64,000 nucleotides of DNA from an uncultured Prevotella sp. (GCA_902495455.1 CABUXJ010000001.1:62001-126000); one strand, 5' to 3'. Numbered from the stretch's first letter, positions 9,577 through 19,564 are shown. The notes: a model not told the origin generated them from the letters alone. A program made the numbers and translations.

Positions 9577-12500
9577 TTTGTTCGCATATATCCTTTCTGT
9601 ATTGTGTGGGTGACTTGCCGAATGTCTGTTTGAAACTGCGTGAGAAAGAGTAAGGGTCATTGATACCGACCTTGTAGCATATTTCCGAGACATTCATGTC
9701 TGTGGTCCGTAACATCTCCGCCGCGCGCTTCATCCTTGTCATGCGCACATATTCATACGGCGTGTATCCGATGATGGACTTTGTCTTGGCGAAGAATGTC
9801 GTCCGGCCGACATGAAATTCCGCAGCATAGTCGTCAATCTTGAAGTCGAAGTTGCTGATGTTCTGGTTGATGATTTCATTCACTCTGTCGATGAACTGCT
9901 TGTCGCGTTCGGTGGCAGAGATGAACGGTGTTGTCGGCGTAGGCTCTTTTGCGTATTTGCGTTGCAGCTTCTGCCGTTGGTCGATGAGTCTCACGATGCG
10001 TGCCATGAGATAGCTCTTGCTGAACGGTTTGGTGATGTATGCGTCCGCTCCCATTTCAATACCTTTCAGTCTTGCCTCGTCACTGACAGTTGCCGTCAGC
10101 AGGATTATTGGTATATGTGAGACGTTGAAGTCGGAACGTACACGCCGTGTGAACTCGAACCCATCCATTTTCGGCATCATCACATCGCAGACAATCAAGT
10201 CGGGCTGTACCTCATTGAGCAGCGATATGGCTTCTGTCCCGTTTTTCGCAGTTGACACGGAGAACGTCTTGGCGAGCAAGTCATGCAGCATTTTCAGCAT
10301 GTCCTCGTTGTCATCGACGATCAGTATCCTGTAACCGGTCATGTCTTGCTGTTCCGGCTTCTGCTCAACGGACCAGTCTTCTCCCTTCTCTTCAGGCGAC
10401 AACAGTTTCTCCGCCTCGCGGACGCTTTCCTCCATGTGCTGCCGTATGGCAGTCTCACTGTGGCAGTCTTGGAAGGCGAGAACTTTATCGATGAGAGTCA
10501 GTAGTCGGTCTGCATTTCGGTTGAGCATGGCAATTTGGCTTTTGGAAAGAATGAATTGCGTATGCTCTTCGTTCTGTGGCAACGACTCCAGCGAACCTTG
10601 TATTATTGTAAGCGGTGTGCGCAGGTCATGCGACACACGGGAGAAAAATCTCATTTTGTATTCCGACAGCGAGCGTTCGGCAGCATTTTCCGCTCTCATC
10701 CTCATTATGTTCTTGGCATGGCGGTATGCTATGTATCCGGCGGCCGTGAAGAGTATTACATAAATGAGATATGCCCACCAAGTGCGCCACCAAGGCGGAA
10801 GGATGACAATCGTCAGAGCGCGTTCTGATGAAGCAGGGCTGTTCACGTCGCTTTTGACTCTCAGACTATATCTGCCGGGCTGCAGATTGTGGAATGTTAT
10901 CTCGTTGCTTTGTCCTGTCTGCATCCAGTTTGTTGCCGTGTTGCCGTCTTTTTCGAAGCTGTAATAGTAGCCGTTGCTGTCGAAAGAGCGGTAGTCATCC
11001 ATCGCAAATTCCAAAGTCAGTGTGTTTTGCAGATGTGTCAGATGGATTTCATCTGTCAAGGTGATGCTTTTCGTCAACGGCGAACCGGCGTCCGGGTAGA
11101 CATACTCCCCTTGTATCTTCAGCGCGCTCAGCAATACGCGTGGATGTCTGTTGTCTGTCTGCAGGCTTGTGTCCACGAGATATATTCCGTTGTTACTGCC
11201 GAACAAGATCTTGCCGTCAGGAGTTGTTGCGGCTGCGGTTTCGTTGTAGGTCGGGGCGTCGTTGGTCGGAAGAATGTAGTAGCTGTTGTCCGGGTCCTTA
11301 CGGTAGTCATGACTTATGCGTATGACATAATCCTCCGCCGTGGCCCATATGTTTCCTTTGCGGTCCTCCGTCAATGCCTGTATGATGACATTGTGGCTTT
11401 GGCTTGTTGTCCCGAGATGTTTGAACACAATCTTTCCGTCTTTCATCAGGTTCATGTCGGCATAGTAGATGCCCAATCCGCTCGTCCCTACCCATAGTGT
11501 CCCGTTCCGGTCAAAGAGCAAGGTTTTCACGTCTGCATTTGTATCATCTCCGTTGTCTGCTTGTTTTATCGGGATTTGTGTGTATGCTTTCTTATCTTTC
11601 AGGATTTTGTCGGCATCGAACCTGATTATGCCATCACTCGTGCCTATCCAGATATTCCCTTTTCTGTCATGATCAATACACCGTACCATATTATAAGGTG
11701 CATGGTCAAAAGTGATATGGTTTCGGATGATGAACTTCCCATTTTCTTCGTTCAGCATGAACACGCCTCCGCCGTATGTGGCAACCCACAGGCGCCCTCT
11801 GTGGTCTATGACCATTTGGTAGACATTGTCAGCAGCCCTATTGCCTGCAACAGACAACAGAATGTGTTCCGTAATCTTGCTGCCGTCAGCGCTGACGCGA
11901 TATATCCCTCCCGGTTTTGTTCCGATGAGTTTTTCTCCTGATGGCAGCTCAGTGATGCAGTAGGCGCTGCCTCCGGGCAGCTCGAGTATGTGTTCCGGAG
12001 TTTGTCTGTTCGGTCCGGTGACATAGACCAGCTTTACGTCGGACTTTGTTCCGAGCCACCACCGTCCGTCCCTGTCAACGAAAGTCATGCGTATGTTGTT
12101 GAGGCTCTTGTCTGCGGCAGGCATCGGCGATATGCGCTGATAATAGCGGTAGCTCTGCCTGATGTGCAACACACCATGATCTATCGTGGAAACCCAGATG
12201 TCACCTGCGCGGTCCTTCATTATGCCACGGATGTCGTTGGACGGCAACTGGTTTGTTGTGTTATAGCGTTGGATGGAGCGCTGTTTCTGGTTGTAGTGTG
12301 TTATACCGTTGTGCTGGCTGCTGATCCAGTAGTTATCCCTGTCATATTGCAGGATGCGGTATCGTTCGGTGACCATTTTGCCTGCGTTCTCCACTACGGG
12401 TACTATGTCGAACGAATGACTTTCTTTGTTGTATATCCGGATATTACCCGTATAGTTGGCTATGCACGCTTCTCCGTCTCCATAGAATATGGGATAGGCT

Positions 12501-13390
12501 TTTTCGGGTGTCTTGCCGCCGAAGAGTCTTTTCTCGATGGCCATGACGTCTTTTGCCCATGTTCGGTTTCGCGTGTCATAGTAGAGTATCGCCTGTCCAG
12601 TGAACACGAGCAACATGTTTTGCTCAGGCAGAAGACTTTGCTGAGTCTGTTTCACGACATGATGTCGTGGCAGCATTGCCGGCGGGGCGAATACACCCTT
12701 GTTTGTGTCGTAGATCAGTATGCGGTCGTTACTTACGAAATACAGGATTCCCTTTGATTCGCTTATATTATAGACTCTTTTGTCCACGAGCACAGCCTTG
12801 CCGCCATCCATGCGGAACAGCCCGCCGTCCGTTGCCATCCAAATGCCGTGTCTGTTGTCTTCATACACCCTCTTCACTTTACCTGAAGCGAGGGCCGTCT
12901 GCTTCGGCCTCCACATTCTGAAGGAGTTGTCCTTTTCCCGACTGATCATGGCACAACCGTTGTCACCCCAAAGCCATACGTTGCCGTCGTTTGTCACAAG
13001 CATGTTTCTGAATCTTGACTTTTCGGTCTTTCCGACACAGTCTCTTATCTTTTCCGTTGTCGGGTCATAGCAGTAGCAGTTGCCTGATTGGGTGAGCAGC
13101 CATATATATCCGAATCTGTCCTGCATGATATAGTTGAACCTCCGGTCAAGGGCGTTGCCGCCATCGCCCGGCTGGATGATGTGGAAGTGATGGCCGTCAT
13201 AGCGGTTCAGGCCGTTGGACGTTCCGAACCATAAGAAGCCTTGGCTGTCCTGCATCATGCTGCGCACAGTGTTCTGTGACAGTCCGTCGTGTACGGTGTA
13301 GTTGGTTATGCTCAACTTCTCAGCCGCTTGTGTCAATTCAGGAATATTCAGGCAGAGTCCTATCAGTAAGATTCTAAAAAACAGGTTCAT
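9563..13390 (-). CDS. Hybrid two-component system regulator lacking the HATPase domain
   Basis: A 1275-residue inner-membrane sensor/regulator of the HTCS class that controls polysaccharide loci in Bacteroidota. Start ATG 13390 gives the signal peptide MNLFFRILLIGLCLNIPELT. Order: periplasmic two-component propeller repeats (about 25-740, e.g. DGLSQNTVRSMMQDSQGFLW), Y_Y_Y domain, membrane helix (WWAYLIYVILFTAAGYIAY), HisKA with VSHDLRTPL (His about 921), receiver (VDDNED, phospho-Asp about 1069 in VCDVMMPKMDG, Lys in ITKPFS), and a C-terminal AraC-type DNA-binding domain. Only about 46 residues separate the end of HisKA (LAFQD, about 975) from the receiver (about 1022), so the ATP-binding HATPase_c domain (about 110 residues) is absent. 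Convergent with PL11/GH2, its likely targets. Confidence 0.93.
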   Translation of the reverse strand: MNLFFRILLIGLCLNIPELTQAAEKLSITNYTVHDGLSQNTVRSMMQDSQGFLWFGTSNGLNRYDGHHFHIIQPGDGGNALDRRFNYIMQDRFGYIWLLTQSGNCYCYDPTTEKIRDCVGKTEKSRFRNMLVTNDGNVWLWGDNGCAMISREKDNSFRMWRPKQTALASGKVKRVYEDNRHGIWMATDGGLFRMDGGKAVLVDKRVYNISESKGILYFVSNDRILIYDTNKGVFAPPAMLPRHHVVKQTQQSLLPEQNMLLVFTGQAILYYDTRNRTWAKDVMAIEKRLFGGKTPEKAYPIFYGDGEACIANYTGNIRIYNKESHSFDIVPVVENAGKMVTERYRILQYDRDNYWISSQHNGITHYNQKQRSIQRYNTTNQLPSNDIRGIMKDRAGDIWVSTIDHGVLHIRQSYRYYQRISPMPAADKSLNNIRMTFVDRDGRWWLGTKSDVKLVYVTGPNRQTPEHILELPGGSAYCITELPSGEKLIGTKPGGIYRVSADGSKITEHILLSVAGNRAADNVYQMVIDHRGRLWVATYGGGVFMLNEENGKFIIRNHITFDHAPYNMVRCIDHDRKGNIWIGTSDGIIRFDADKILKDKKAYTQIPIKQADNGDDTNADVKTLLFDRNGTLWVGTSGLGIYYADMNLMKDGKIVFKHLGTTSQSHNVIIQALTEDRKGNIWATAEDYVIRISHDYRKDPDNSYYILPTNDAPTYNETAAATTPDGKILFGSNNGIYLVDTSLQTDNRHPRVLLSALKIQGEYVYPDAGSPLTKSITLTDEIHLTHLQNTLTLEFAMDDYRSFDSNGYYYSFEKDGNTATNWMQTGQSNEITFHNLQPGRYSLRVKSDVNSPASSERALTIVILPPWWRTWWAYLIYVILFTAAGYIAYRHAKNIMRMRAENAAERSLSEYKMRFFSRVSHDLRTPLTIIQGSLESLPQNEEHTQFILSKSQIAMLNRNADRLLTLIDKVLAFQDCHSETAIRQHMEESVREAEKLLSPEEKGEDWSVEQKPEQQDMTGYRILIVDDNEDMLKMLHDLLAKTFSVSTAKNGTEAISLLNEVQPDLIVCDVMMPKMDGFEFTRRVRSDFNVSHIPIILLTATVSDEARLKGIEMGADAYITKPFSKSYLMARIVRLIDQRQKLQRKYAKEPTPTTPFISATERDKQFIDRVNEIINQNISNFDFKIDDYAAEFHVGRTTFFAKTKSIIGYTPYEYVRMTRMKRAAEMLRTTDMNVSEICYKVGINDPYSFSRSFKQTFGKSPTQYRKDICEQSDKQ

Positions 13391-13432
13391 GTCTTGTTTC
13401 TTGTAAAAAGTAAAGATTGTATTGTCGTAATG

Positions 13433-13463
13433 CAAAAGTAATCATTTTTATGAAATACACAAG
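13433..13463 (-). promoter_or_regulatory. Promoter of the hybrid two-component regulator
   Basis: Read on the minus strand: CTTG at the -33 position, 19 bases, then TACTTTTG at -7, a good match to the Bacteroidota consensus TTTG-N19-21-TAnnTTTG. Predicted start of transcription near 13426, giving a leader of about 36 bases before ATG 13390. This supports the 13390 start over the upstream TTG at 13435. Confidence 0.65.
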
Positions 13464-13643
13464 GCTTCTTTCTCTGTTTCGTACAGGTTTTTGCCTTTAA
13501 AAGCCGTTATATGGTATAATGACATGGATTTGAATTCTTTGCAATCATACTTTAGTGGTAAAACCATTACCTTAGCGACAGCTTTTCAGCTTGCCGGATA
13601 TAATAAATCCTTTATTTCTATGACTAAAAACTATAAAACGACA

Positions 13644-14498
13644 ATGAAAACATTACATTTACTGATTGCGGGCATCATGATCGGCACATCTATGGTGTCC
13701 TGCAGTGATGATGGCGGCGGTGAGACAGTGGGGTCCATGCTGGGGCTTTCCATTCCTGCCGTTGCCGGGATTCCGGGAGGAACGGCGTGGGCTGTCACGG
13801 ACACAGTGGGTATCTATTGCGCATACGATGATGTGTCGGCGCGCAACATTCCTTACGTATGTTCAGACGATGGCGCCGTGTTTGGTGCCGTTGACGGTAA
13901 GGACATTTTTGTGAAGGCGTCAACGTCGCTCACGGCTTATTATCCGTTTACGGGACAATCCGGGGTTTGGCAAAATCCTGTCATCAACACACTTGACCAG
14001 ACGACGACCGTCGACTGGCTCTTCGCGAGGATTGACCATGTCGGTGTCGGCCAAAGCGGCGATGTGACGATGAGTCTGAAGCACGTCATGAGCCTGCTGC
14101 GACTGAATCTCATCACCGCGGGACAGAAAGTGCTGGGCGTCACCATTTCGGGATTGACCCATACGGGCGACTTCGACACCAAGACCGGTATTGTCTCGGT
14201 TGCGGACGTTCCGCAGGATTACGTCCGTACCGTCTCTAACGGTGGTCTGAACGAGATGGAGCTCATCCTGTTGCCGCAGAAAGTCGAAAATGTCGGCATA
14301 ACCGTGACGACCAACCGCGGAAAGGAATATACGGCCAGCATCCCCCTTCTTACGATGGAACCGGACCGTCAGTATGACTATGTGTTCGACCTGACCGTCG
14401 GTGAGGAACCGGTCGTCTATCTCGTTCCCGGCTCTGCTGTCAAATGGGGGCTGGACGGGACAGTCGGTGACATAACGCCCGATGATGTGGCGCAGTGA
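13644..14498 (+). CDS. Fimbrillin-like lipoprotein (Mfa-like family), first of a pair
   Basis: A 284-residue predicted lipoprotein. Start ATG 13644 opens the signal peptide MKTLHLLIAGIMIGTSMVSC with the lipid-modified Cys at 20; the upstream in-frame codons do not look like a leader. The body has the fimbrillin plan: a GIYCAYDD segment early, STSLTAYYPFTG, a central VTMSLKHVMSLLRLNL strand-helix segment and a closing IPLLTMEPDRQYDYVFDLTV. Members form or cap the stalks of Bacteroidota type V pili or sit on the surface as lipoproteins. The next gene, 49 bases downstream, is a larger homologue. No Mfa1/FimA-type shaft operon is visible, so the exact role in a pilus is uncertain. Confidence 0.8.
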   Translation: MKTLHLLIAGIMIGTSMVSCSDDGGGETVGSMLGLSIPAVAGIPGGTAWAVTDTVGIYCAYDDVSARNIPYVCSDDGAVFGAVDGKDIFVKASTSLTAYYPFTGQSGVWQNPVINTLDQTTTVDWLFARIDHVGVGQSGDVTMSLKHVMSLLRLNLITAGQKVLGVTISGLTHTGDFDTKTGIVSVADVPQDYVRTVSNGGLNEMELILLPQKVENVGITVTTNRGKEYTASIPLLTMEPDRQYDYVFDLTVGEEPVVYLVPGSAVKWGLDGTVGDITPDDVAQ

Positions 14499-14547
14499 GT
14501 TAAGAATGAAGAGTGAAAAATGAAGAATAACCTTTTTTTGAACAGTT

Positions 14548-16170
14548 ATGACTATGATATACAAGAAGAACGTTTCCGCTGAGATGGGTCGTCGCGGCTC
14601 CGCCATACAACAAAAGCGGGGGATGAAGTCCGACGCCATCATGGCTTTTCTGACACTGCTCTGCTGTCTGACCGCCCCGTTGCTTTCGGCCTGCTCGTCA
14701 GACGACGATGCTGACGCTCCGCAGCCCATACAGGAAAGGGCGCACCTGAAGATAACAGTCACGGATGAGGGTATGGGCAACGGCGTGCGTGCCGTCACGG
14801 ACGCCTCGACATACGTCACGTCGTTCAGCGACGGTGACAGGATGGGACTGTTTGCAGTCTACAACGGACAGGTGGTCGACACGCTGGACAATATTCCAAT
14901 CAGATTCTATGAGGGAGAATGGATACCCGACTTCGACCTCACGGTGAGCAAGGAGCTGAGAAGCGCGAAGTTTTACGCCTATTATCCCTATCGTGAAGGC
15001 GTCAGCATCGACCCGACGGCGGCCAACCCAATGGATGTCGTCGTTCGCAACTGGCCGGTTATGTCGGACCAGAGTGGCGATGGCTACGAGCAGAGCGACC
15101 TCCTGTGTTGCGACGGGGTCATGATTTCCGGTGGCGAAAAGGAGGAGATCGGGATAACGCTCTCCCACGTGATGGGCCTTTGCGAATGGCAGCTGCCCGT
15201 GACGCGCTATGTTTTCACCAACGAAGGTCTGTCGGACATCTTCCTTACGCTTCCCGATGTCGCGTTTGAAAAAGATGGTGAGGCCGTCACGCCGGCATAC
15301 AGCCATGAGACGGGAAAATACAGGCTCATCGTGCGTCCGGAGGATACACGCGACCTCGTCGGATATTATTCCGCCAAAGAAGGTCCAAAGAGGTATGTCA
15401 TTGATGCCGTCCCGGCAGCCGGAACGGTCGTGGCCCGGACTGTCGGCGGAGGAGCGAGAGAGTGTCGGATGACGCTTGAGGAGGGAGACCTCGTCTGTGC
15501 CGACGGAACTCTGCTGAAGCCGTCGGAAGCCATTTCGTCCGAAAATGTCGTTGGAGTGGTCTATAGTGTGGGGACAAGCGACGCTCTCAGTGAGCTCGGA
15601 TTTACTCATGGTCTTGTGCTCAGCACCAAGCGGAACGGCAAATGCCGTTTCGTCGGAGCATCCAGCGGCACGGCGGGATGGCTGGCCGAGGCGGGTTTCA
15701 AAGCACCGGCAACGGAGACCGTGAACGGCAACAAAATCCCGGCGGAGGAAAATCTTGTCATCGAAGGCTATGAAAACACCGAAAAGCTCATGGCCCTTAC
15801 AACAGACATAACCGGATGGTCGCCGCAGGTGATGCAGGACGCCATACAGCAGTGGCGCGACGGCAACGTCCTTCCGCAGACTTTCTCCAAATGGTATCTG
15901 CCGTCATTGAAGGAGTGGAACATCATCAAGGACAGAGAGGCGGTCATTCAGGCTTCAATGGAAGCCGTCGGAGGGGACAATCTCTGGGGCGACGATTTCG
16001 TTTGGAACAGACTGACGAACGGCGTGGGCTACTGGAGCTCAAATGTCCGCAGCGAGGCTCTCATTTGGGTGTTCACGGGATTGCAGCCCACAGGTTCGGC
16101 CGAACGCGACCACAACTATTGCATCGTGGCCAAAGGTTCGCTCTATCCGCGCTATGCTTTTGCTTTCTGA
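14548..16170 (+). CDS. Fimbrillin-like lipoprotein with a C-terminal fibrobacter/DUF1566-like domain
   Basis: A 540-residue lipoprotein. The lipobox is PLLSAC (Cys about 49), followed by SSDDDADAP. The N-terminal half is fimbrillin-like: FSDGDRMGLFAVYNG, AKFYAYYPYREG, a long central region with LSHVMGLCEWQLP. The C-terminal part (about 335-540) reads like DUF1566/Lcl-type surface domains, with WYLPSLKEWNII, then WSSNVRSEALIWVF. ATG 14548 leaves an unusually long basic leader; ATG 14623 (MKSDAIMAFL) would give a more normal one and may be the true start. Just before it, 14499-14531 holds a short GAATGAAGAGTGAAAAATG stretch related to the inverted repeat inserted in the helicase gene at 32.1 kb. 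Confidence 0.78.
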   Translation: MTMIYKKNVSAEMGRRGSAIQQKRGMKSDAIMAFLTLLCCLTAPLLSACSSDDDADAPQPIQERAHLKITVTDEGMGNGVRAVTDASTYVTSFSDGDRMGLFAVYNGQVVDTLDNIPIRFYEGEWIPDFDLTVSKELRSAKFYAYYPYREGVSIDPTAANPMDVVVRNWPVMSDQSGDGYEQSDLLCCDGVMISGGEKEEIGITLSHVMGLCEWQLPVTRYVFTNEGLSDIFLTLPDVAFEKDGEAVTPAYSHETGKYRLIVRPEDTRDLVGYYSAKEGPKRYVIDAVPAAGTVVARTVGGGARECRMTLEEGDLVCADGTLLKPSEAISSENVVGVVYSVGTSDALSELGFTHGLVLSTKRNGKCRFVGASSGTAGWLAEAGFKAPATETVNGNKIPAEENLVIEGYENTEKLMALTTDITGWSPQVMQDAIQQWRDGNVLPQTFSKWYLPSLKEWNIIKDREAVIQASMEAVGGDNLWGDDFVWNRLTNGVGYWSSNVRSEALIWVFTGLQPTGSAERDHNYCIVAKGSLYPRYAFAF

Positions 16171-16422
16171 TGGCGGCCAGACGGTATGATAAGTACGACA
16201 TGCGTTTTTAGTTAGTATAGTAAATTGTGCGTCGAAAGTGTATTGAAATATACATTTTAACAGACGGAGAAGAAAAGACAGCGGGAGATGAAGAACGTTG
16301 TTGGTTCGATACACACGACCGGAGCCACGTTCTCTCTCTTCCTCGGTCTTTTCTTTCTCTTTTTTTGAGCGATGACTTAATGCCGTCCATACTCCGGCAT
16401 CGGCATGTATGTCCTCAAAATT

Positions 16423-16941
16423 CTGAATTTAATGCCAACGAGAAGAGGAACTTTTCAAAATAAATCTGGTGCGGGCTCAAATATTAAAATCTCACACGTA
16501 TCAAAAATTAGGGGTCTCCGTGAGGTTTTGTTTACATGTTTTCTAACCTTCTTGTTTTCAGTTGTTTACAAAAGAGAGGCGTCGCGTTCGTAAACGGCGG
16601 CGTCGTGGTTGTCTTGCCGTAAAGGCCTTACGAGGTTGCAATAAGGCCCTTGTTGAATTGTGACGGGGCCGCCGTCGCACGACGAGAACAGCCCCGTTGC
16701 AGCCCAAAGAGGCCCTTACGGCGTGGAAAAATGGCTTTTCCATGACAAAAACGACCACTGCAGTTTCGAGATTTTTCCAAGTTTTGAAAAGCCGTAAGGC
16801 CCTTACGGGGACAAAATCATGCTGTAACGCAACAAATTTTAACTCAACCAGAAGCGAAAAACGTCTGAAACAGCTCTGAAAAGCTATAAAAACGAGCTTA
16901 ATTGAGAAAAAAAGAAGACGGTGTTTTGTAAAAAAATATAC
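16423..16941 (+). repeat. Interspersed GC-rich element E2
   Basis: Same block order as E1: ATTCTGAATTTAATGCC at about 16420, CACACGTATCAAAAATTAGG near 16493, core 16616-16720 (TGCCGTAAAGGCC ... GCAGCCC ... AGGCCCTTACGGC), a second block GCCGTAAGGCCCTTACGG near 16790, and GTGTTTTGTAAAAAAATATAC at the end. In the E1 reading frame that looks conserved, E2 carries two stop codons, so the element is not coding. The remaining 16171-16420 and 16942-17150 show no gene. Confidence 0.75.
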
Positions 16942-17155
16942 TAAAAAGATTTATGGAAATATTGAAAATTTAGGGCCATGTCTTTGGCTTTTTCTCTTCT
17001 GCGAATGTTTTAGCGTCTGAAAACCGCAAAGCGATGTTATTACTTTCATACAAACCTAATTTTACTACATACTCACAACCTTCTACACATTTGTGGTTTT
17101 CTCTAAAGAAAAAATCTTTTTTATCTCAACCGTTTCTTGATTCTGAATTTTTGTA

Positions 17156-17163
17156 TATCTTTG
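17156..17163 (+). promoter_or_regulatory. Candidate -7 element for the cas operon
   Basis: TATCTTTG matches TAnnTTTG exactly. A TTTC lies 19 bases upstream and a TTG 16 bases upstream; neither is a perfect -33 box. It is about 155 bases before the cas3 start, implying a long leader. It is the best match to the consensus that I found in the 17.0-17.3 kb gap. Confidence 0.4.
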
Positions 17164-17320
17164 CTTTGTGTCAGGGTTACTTATCCGGTTCGTGTTTGCA
17201 ACACAAAAGTAGATAAGTTGTTTGATATGGAGGAATGTCGGAATTAGACTCATGCACACTGCTTTGTTTTTGTCATAGCCTCTTTAATACGAATTATTTA
17301 TGAACAAGTTTTGAGACCAG

Positions 17321-19543
17321 ATGAATAATAATGTAATGATATCTCATTTATATTTTGATAATGCACATAATAGCTGGATTATACAAACCAATGATGAACA
17401 CCAAAAGGGTGTGGCTGACATGGCTGCATGTTTTGCCAATCAGTTCGGTCTTTCCTCCTGGGGTTATGTGCTTGGAATACTTCACGACAAAGGGAAGGAA
17501 CGTTTGGCTTTTCAACAATACATACGTAATGTAAACCAACTATCCACAGATGACCCAAAACATTATGAAGACCATAATCATGCGTTTGTCGGCGGCATTA
17601 TGGCAAAAAATCTTATGGGAAAAAGTGTGGCGCATCTTCTTGTCAATCAGATAATCTCCCATCATACAGGATTGCATGATTATGTGGATGTGGAGAGAGT
17701 CTTGGAAGAAAGGCAACTTCCCACGGAAATCAGCATGAGGAGTGGAAGCGTAGATAAATCTCTGTTGCTAAAAGAACTTGCAGAATCTCCCTTTTCTAAA
17801 TATAGGGTAGACATGAAGCATTTCCATCATCTGTCACGCATGCTTTTTTCCTGTCTGGTTGATGCCGACAGACTCGACACAGAACGGTTTATGGATGTCG
17901 TATCATGGAGTAAGCGTGGATGCTCGTCCGCTATTGCCGAATTACTGCCGAGGCTGGAAGATTATCTATGTGAATTGCAACAGCATGCACCCGACACTGA
18001 AGTGAATCACATTCGCAAGCAAGTACAGGAACAATGCCTCATGACTTCTTCAGGCGAGAAAGGTTTTTATAGTCTTACGGTGCCGACAGGAGGTGGAAAG
18101 ACACTTTCATCGTTGTTATGGGCTATGAAGCACGCGGTGGTTCACGGCATGAACCGCATCGTCATTGCCATCCCATATACCAGTATCATTGTGCAAACGG
18201 CAGGACTATTGAAGGAAATCTTCGGTGAAGAGAATGTATTGGAGCATCACAGCAATTTCAATCCCGATGAGATAAAGGATGAGGAAGTTCGTGATAAAGC
18301 AAAATTGGCTACAGAGAATTGGGATTATCCTGTTATTGTCACCACCAATGTGCAGCTGTTTGAATCAATGTTCAGCAATATGCCGTCCGATTGCCGTAAG
18401 TTACACAACATTGTTAATTCTGTTCTTGTTTTGGATGAGGTGCAGACATTGCCGACGGACTTCTTACAGCCAGTTGTGGATGCGCTGAAAGCGTATCAGG
18501 CGATGTTCGGAGTCTCAGTGCTGTTTACGACTGCCAGTCAGCCGGTGCTTAGCGGACTTATAAAGGGAGCAAATCCTAAGGCCGATTTTGATGGAATAGA
18601 ACGTATCACGGAAATCATACCGAAAGAGTTTGCCTTGCACGATAAGCTCCGCCGTGTGGAATTGGATGTGGACAATACAGGAAAGACGTATGATGAGATT
18701 GCTACCGATGTCGCTATATATAATAAGGTGTTGTGCATAGTAAACACCCGGAAGGATGCCAAGGAACTGTATGACCGTCTGCCCAATGAAGGAGTAAAAC
18801 TACATCTGTCGAGGATGATGTGTCCTGAACATATCAGTGAAACAATACGGATGATCAAATCTTTGTTGAAAGATGAGTCTCAGCCGGTGGTCAGAGTGAT
18901 AGCCACACAACTCGTTGAAGCAGGAGTGGATATAGATTTCCCTGTTGTTTTTCGTCAGGAAGCAGGACTTGATTCCGTATTGCAGGCAGCTGGTCGTTGT
19001 AATCGTGAAGGAAGACATTCCGTCGGTACTACACATGTGTTCAGCCTTTCTGCAGAGAAGCGTGTCCCGTTTGGAACTATGGCTGCGGCCAACAATGCAC
19101 GGCTGAATTTGCCGGCAGACAGCGATTGGTTTGCACCTCCTGTGATGGAAAAGTATTTTCATCAGTTGTATAGCAGGAAAAACACGTTTGACGATAAGGA
19201 TATGAAACACTACCTTTACAATCCTGACGAATTGTGTTTTGAAACGGCATCAAAGGAATTCAGAATGATTGATGATGATAGCATGAATGTCATTGTGAAT
19301 TGGGGGAACAGCATGGAACTTGTGGAAAAGTTGAAAGAGTCCGGTTACACCTATCCCTTGATGAAACAACTGGCTCAGTTTACAGTGGGTATTCACCGCT
19401 CAGATTTTGATAAATTGGTCAGTTATGGCGCTGTTGAAGAGGTATTGGAAGGTGTTTATGTGTTGACAGACAGAGAACAGTATGACAGTGCCACAGGTCT
19501 CAGACTTGACAACCATTGGATGGAAGAGATATTAATGATATAA
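17321..19543 (+). CDS. cas3: CRISPR-associated nuclease-helicase Cas3, type I-C
   Basis: A 740-residue fusion of an N-terminal HD nuclease and a superfamily 2 helicase that degrades the non-target DNA strand after Cascade binding. HD motif LGILHDKGKE (His55-Asp56), later histidines in EDHNHAFVGG and QIISHHTGLHD. Helicase motif I VPTGGGKT (Lys about 260), motif II LDEVQT (Asp about 372), and the later RVIATQLVEAGVDIDFPVV and AAGRCNREG motifs. Full length, no breaks. First gene of the seven-gene cas operon, followed 21 bases later by cas5. The locus is visibly more A/T-rich than its neighbours, consistent with horizontal acquisition. Confidence 0.97.
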   Translation: MNNNVMISHLYFDNAHNSWIIQTNDEHQKGVADMAACFANQFGLSSWGYVLGILHDKGKERLAFQQYIRNVNQLSTDDPKHYEDHNHAFVGGIMAKNLMGKSVAHLLVNQIISHHTGLHDYVDVERVLEERQLPTEISMRSGSVDKSLLLKELAESPFSKYRVDMKHFHHLSRMLFSCLVDADRLDTERFMDVVSWSKRGCSSAIAELLPRLEDYLCELQQHAPDTEVNHIRKQVQEQCLMTSSGEKGFYSLTVPTGGGKTLSSLLWAMKHAVVHGMNRIVIAIPYTSIIVQTAGLLKEIFGEENVLEHHSNFNPDEIKDEEVRDKAKLATENWDYPVIVTTNVQLFESMFSNMPSDCRKLHNIVNSVLVLDEVQTLPTDFLQPVVDALKAYQAMFGVSVLFTTASQPVLSGLIKGANPKADFDGIERITEIIPKEFALHDKLRRVELDVDNTGKTYDEIATDVAIYNKVLCIVNTRKDAKELYDRLPNEGVKLHLSRMMCPEHISETIRMIKSLLKDESQPVVRVIATQLVEAGVDIDFPVVFRQEAGLDSVLQAAGRCNREGRHSVGTTHVFSLSAEKRVPFGTMAAANNARLNLPADSDWFAPPVMEKYFHQLYSRKNTFDDKDMKHYLYNPDELCFETASKEFRMIDDDSMNVIVNWGNSMELVEKLKESGYTYPLMKQLAQFTVGIHRSDFDKLVSYGAVEEVLEGVYVLTDREQYDSATGLRLDNHWMEEILMI

Positions 19544-19564
19544 AACAAAAGATAATACATAATT

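Noticed and set aside
9563..13435. Frameshift or broken gene as the reason for the missing kinase domain in the regulator
   Set aside because: The frame is open from signal peptide to AraC domain, and the linker joins the two domains cleanly, so it is a domain loss rather than a frame break.
17034..17216. 60-codon open frame upstream of cas3
   Set aside because: Overlaps the candidate cas promoter, A/T-rich, no conserved features.
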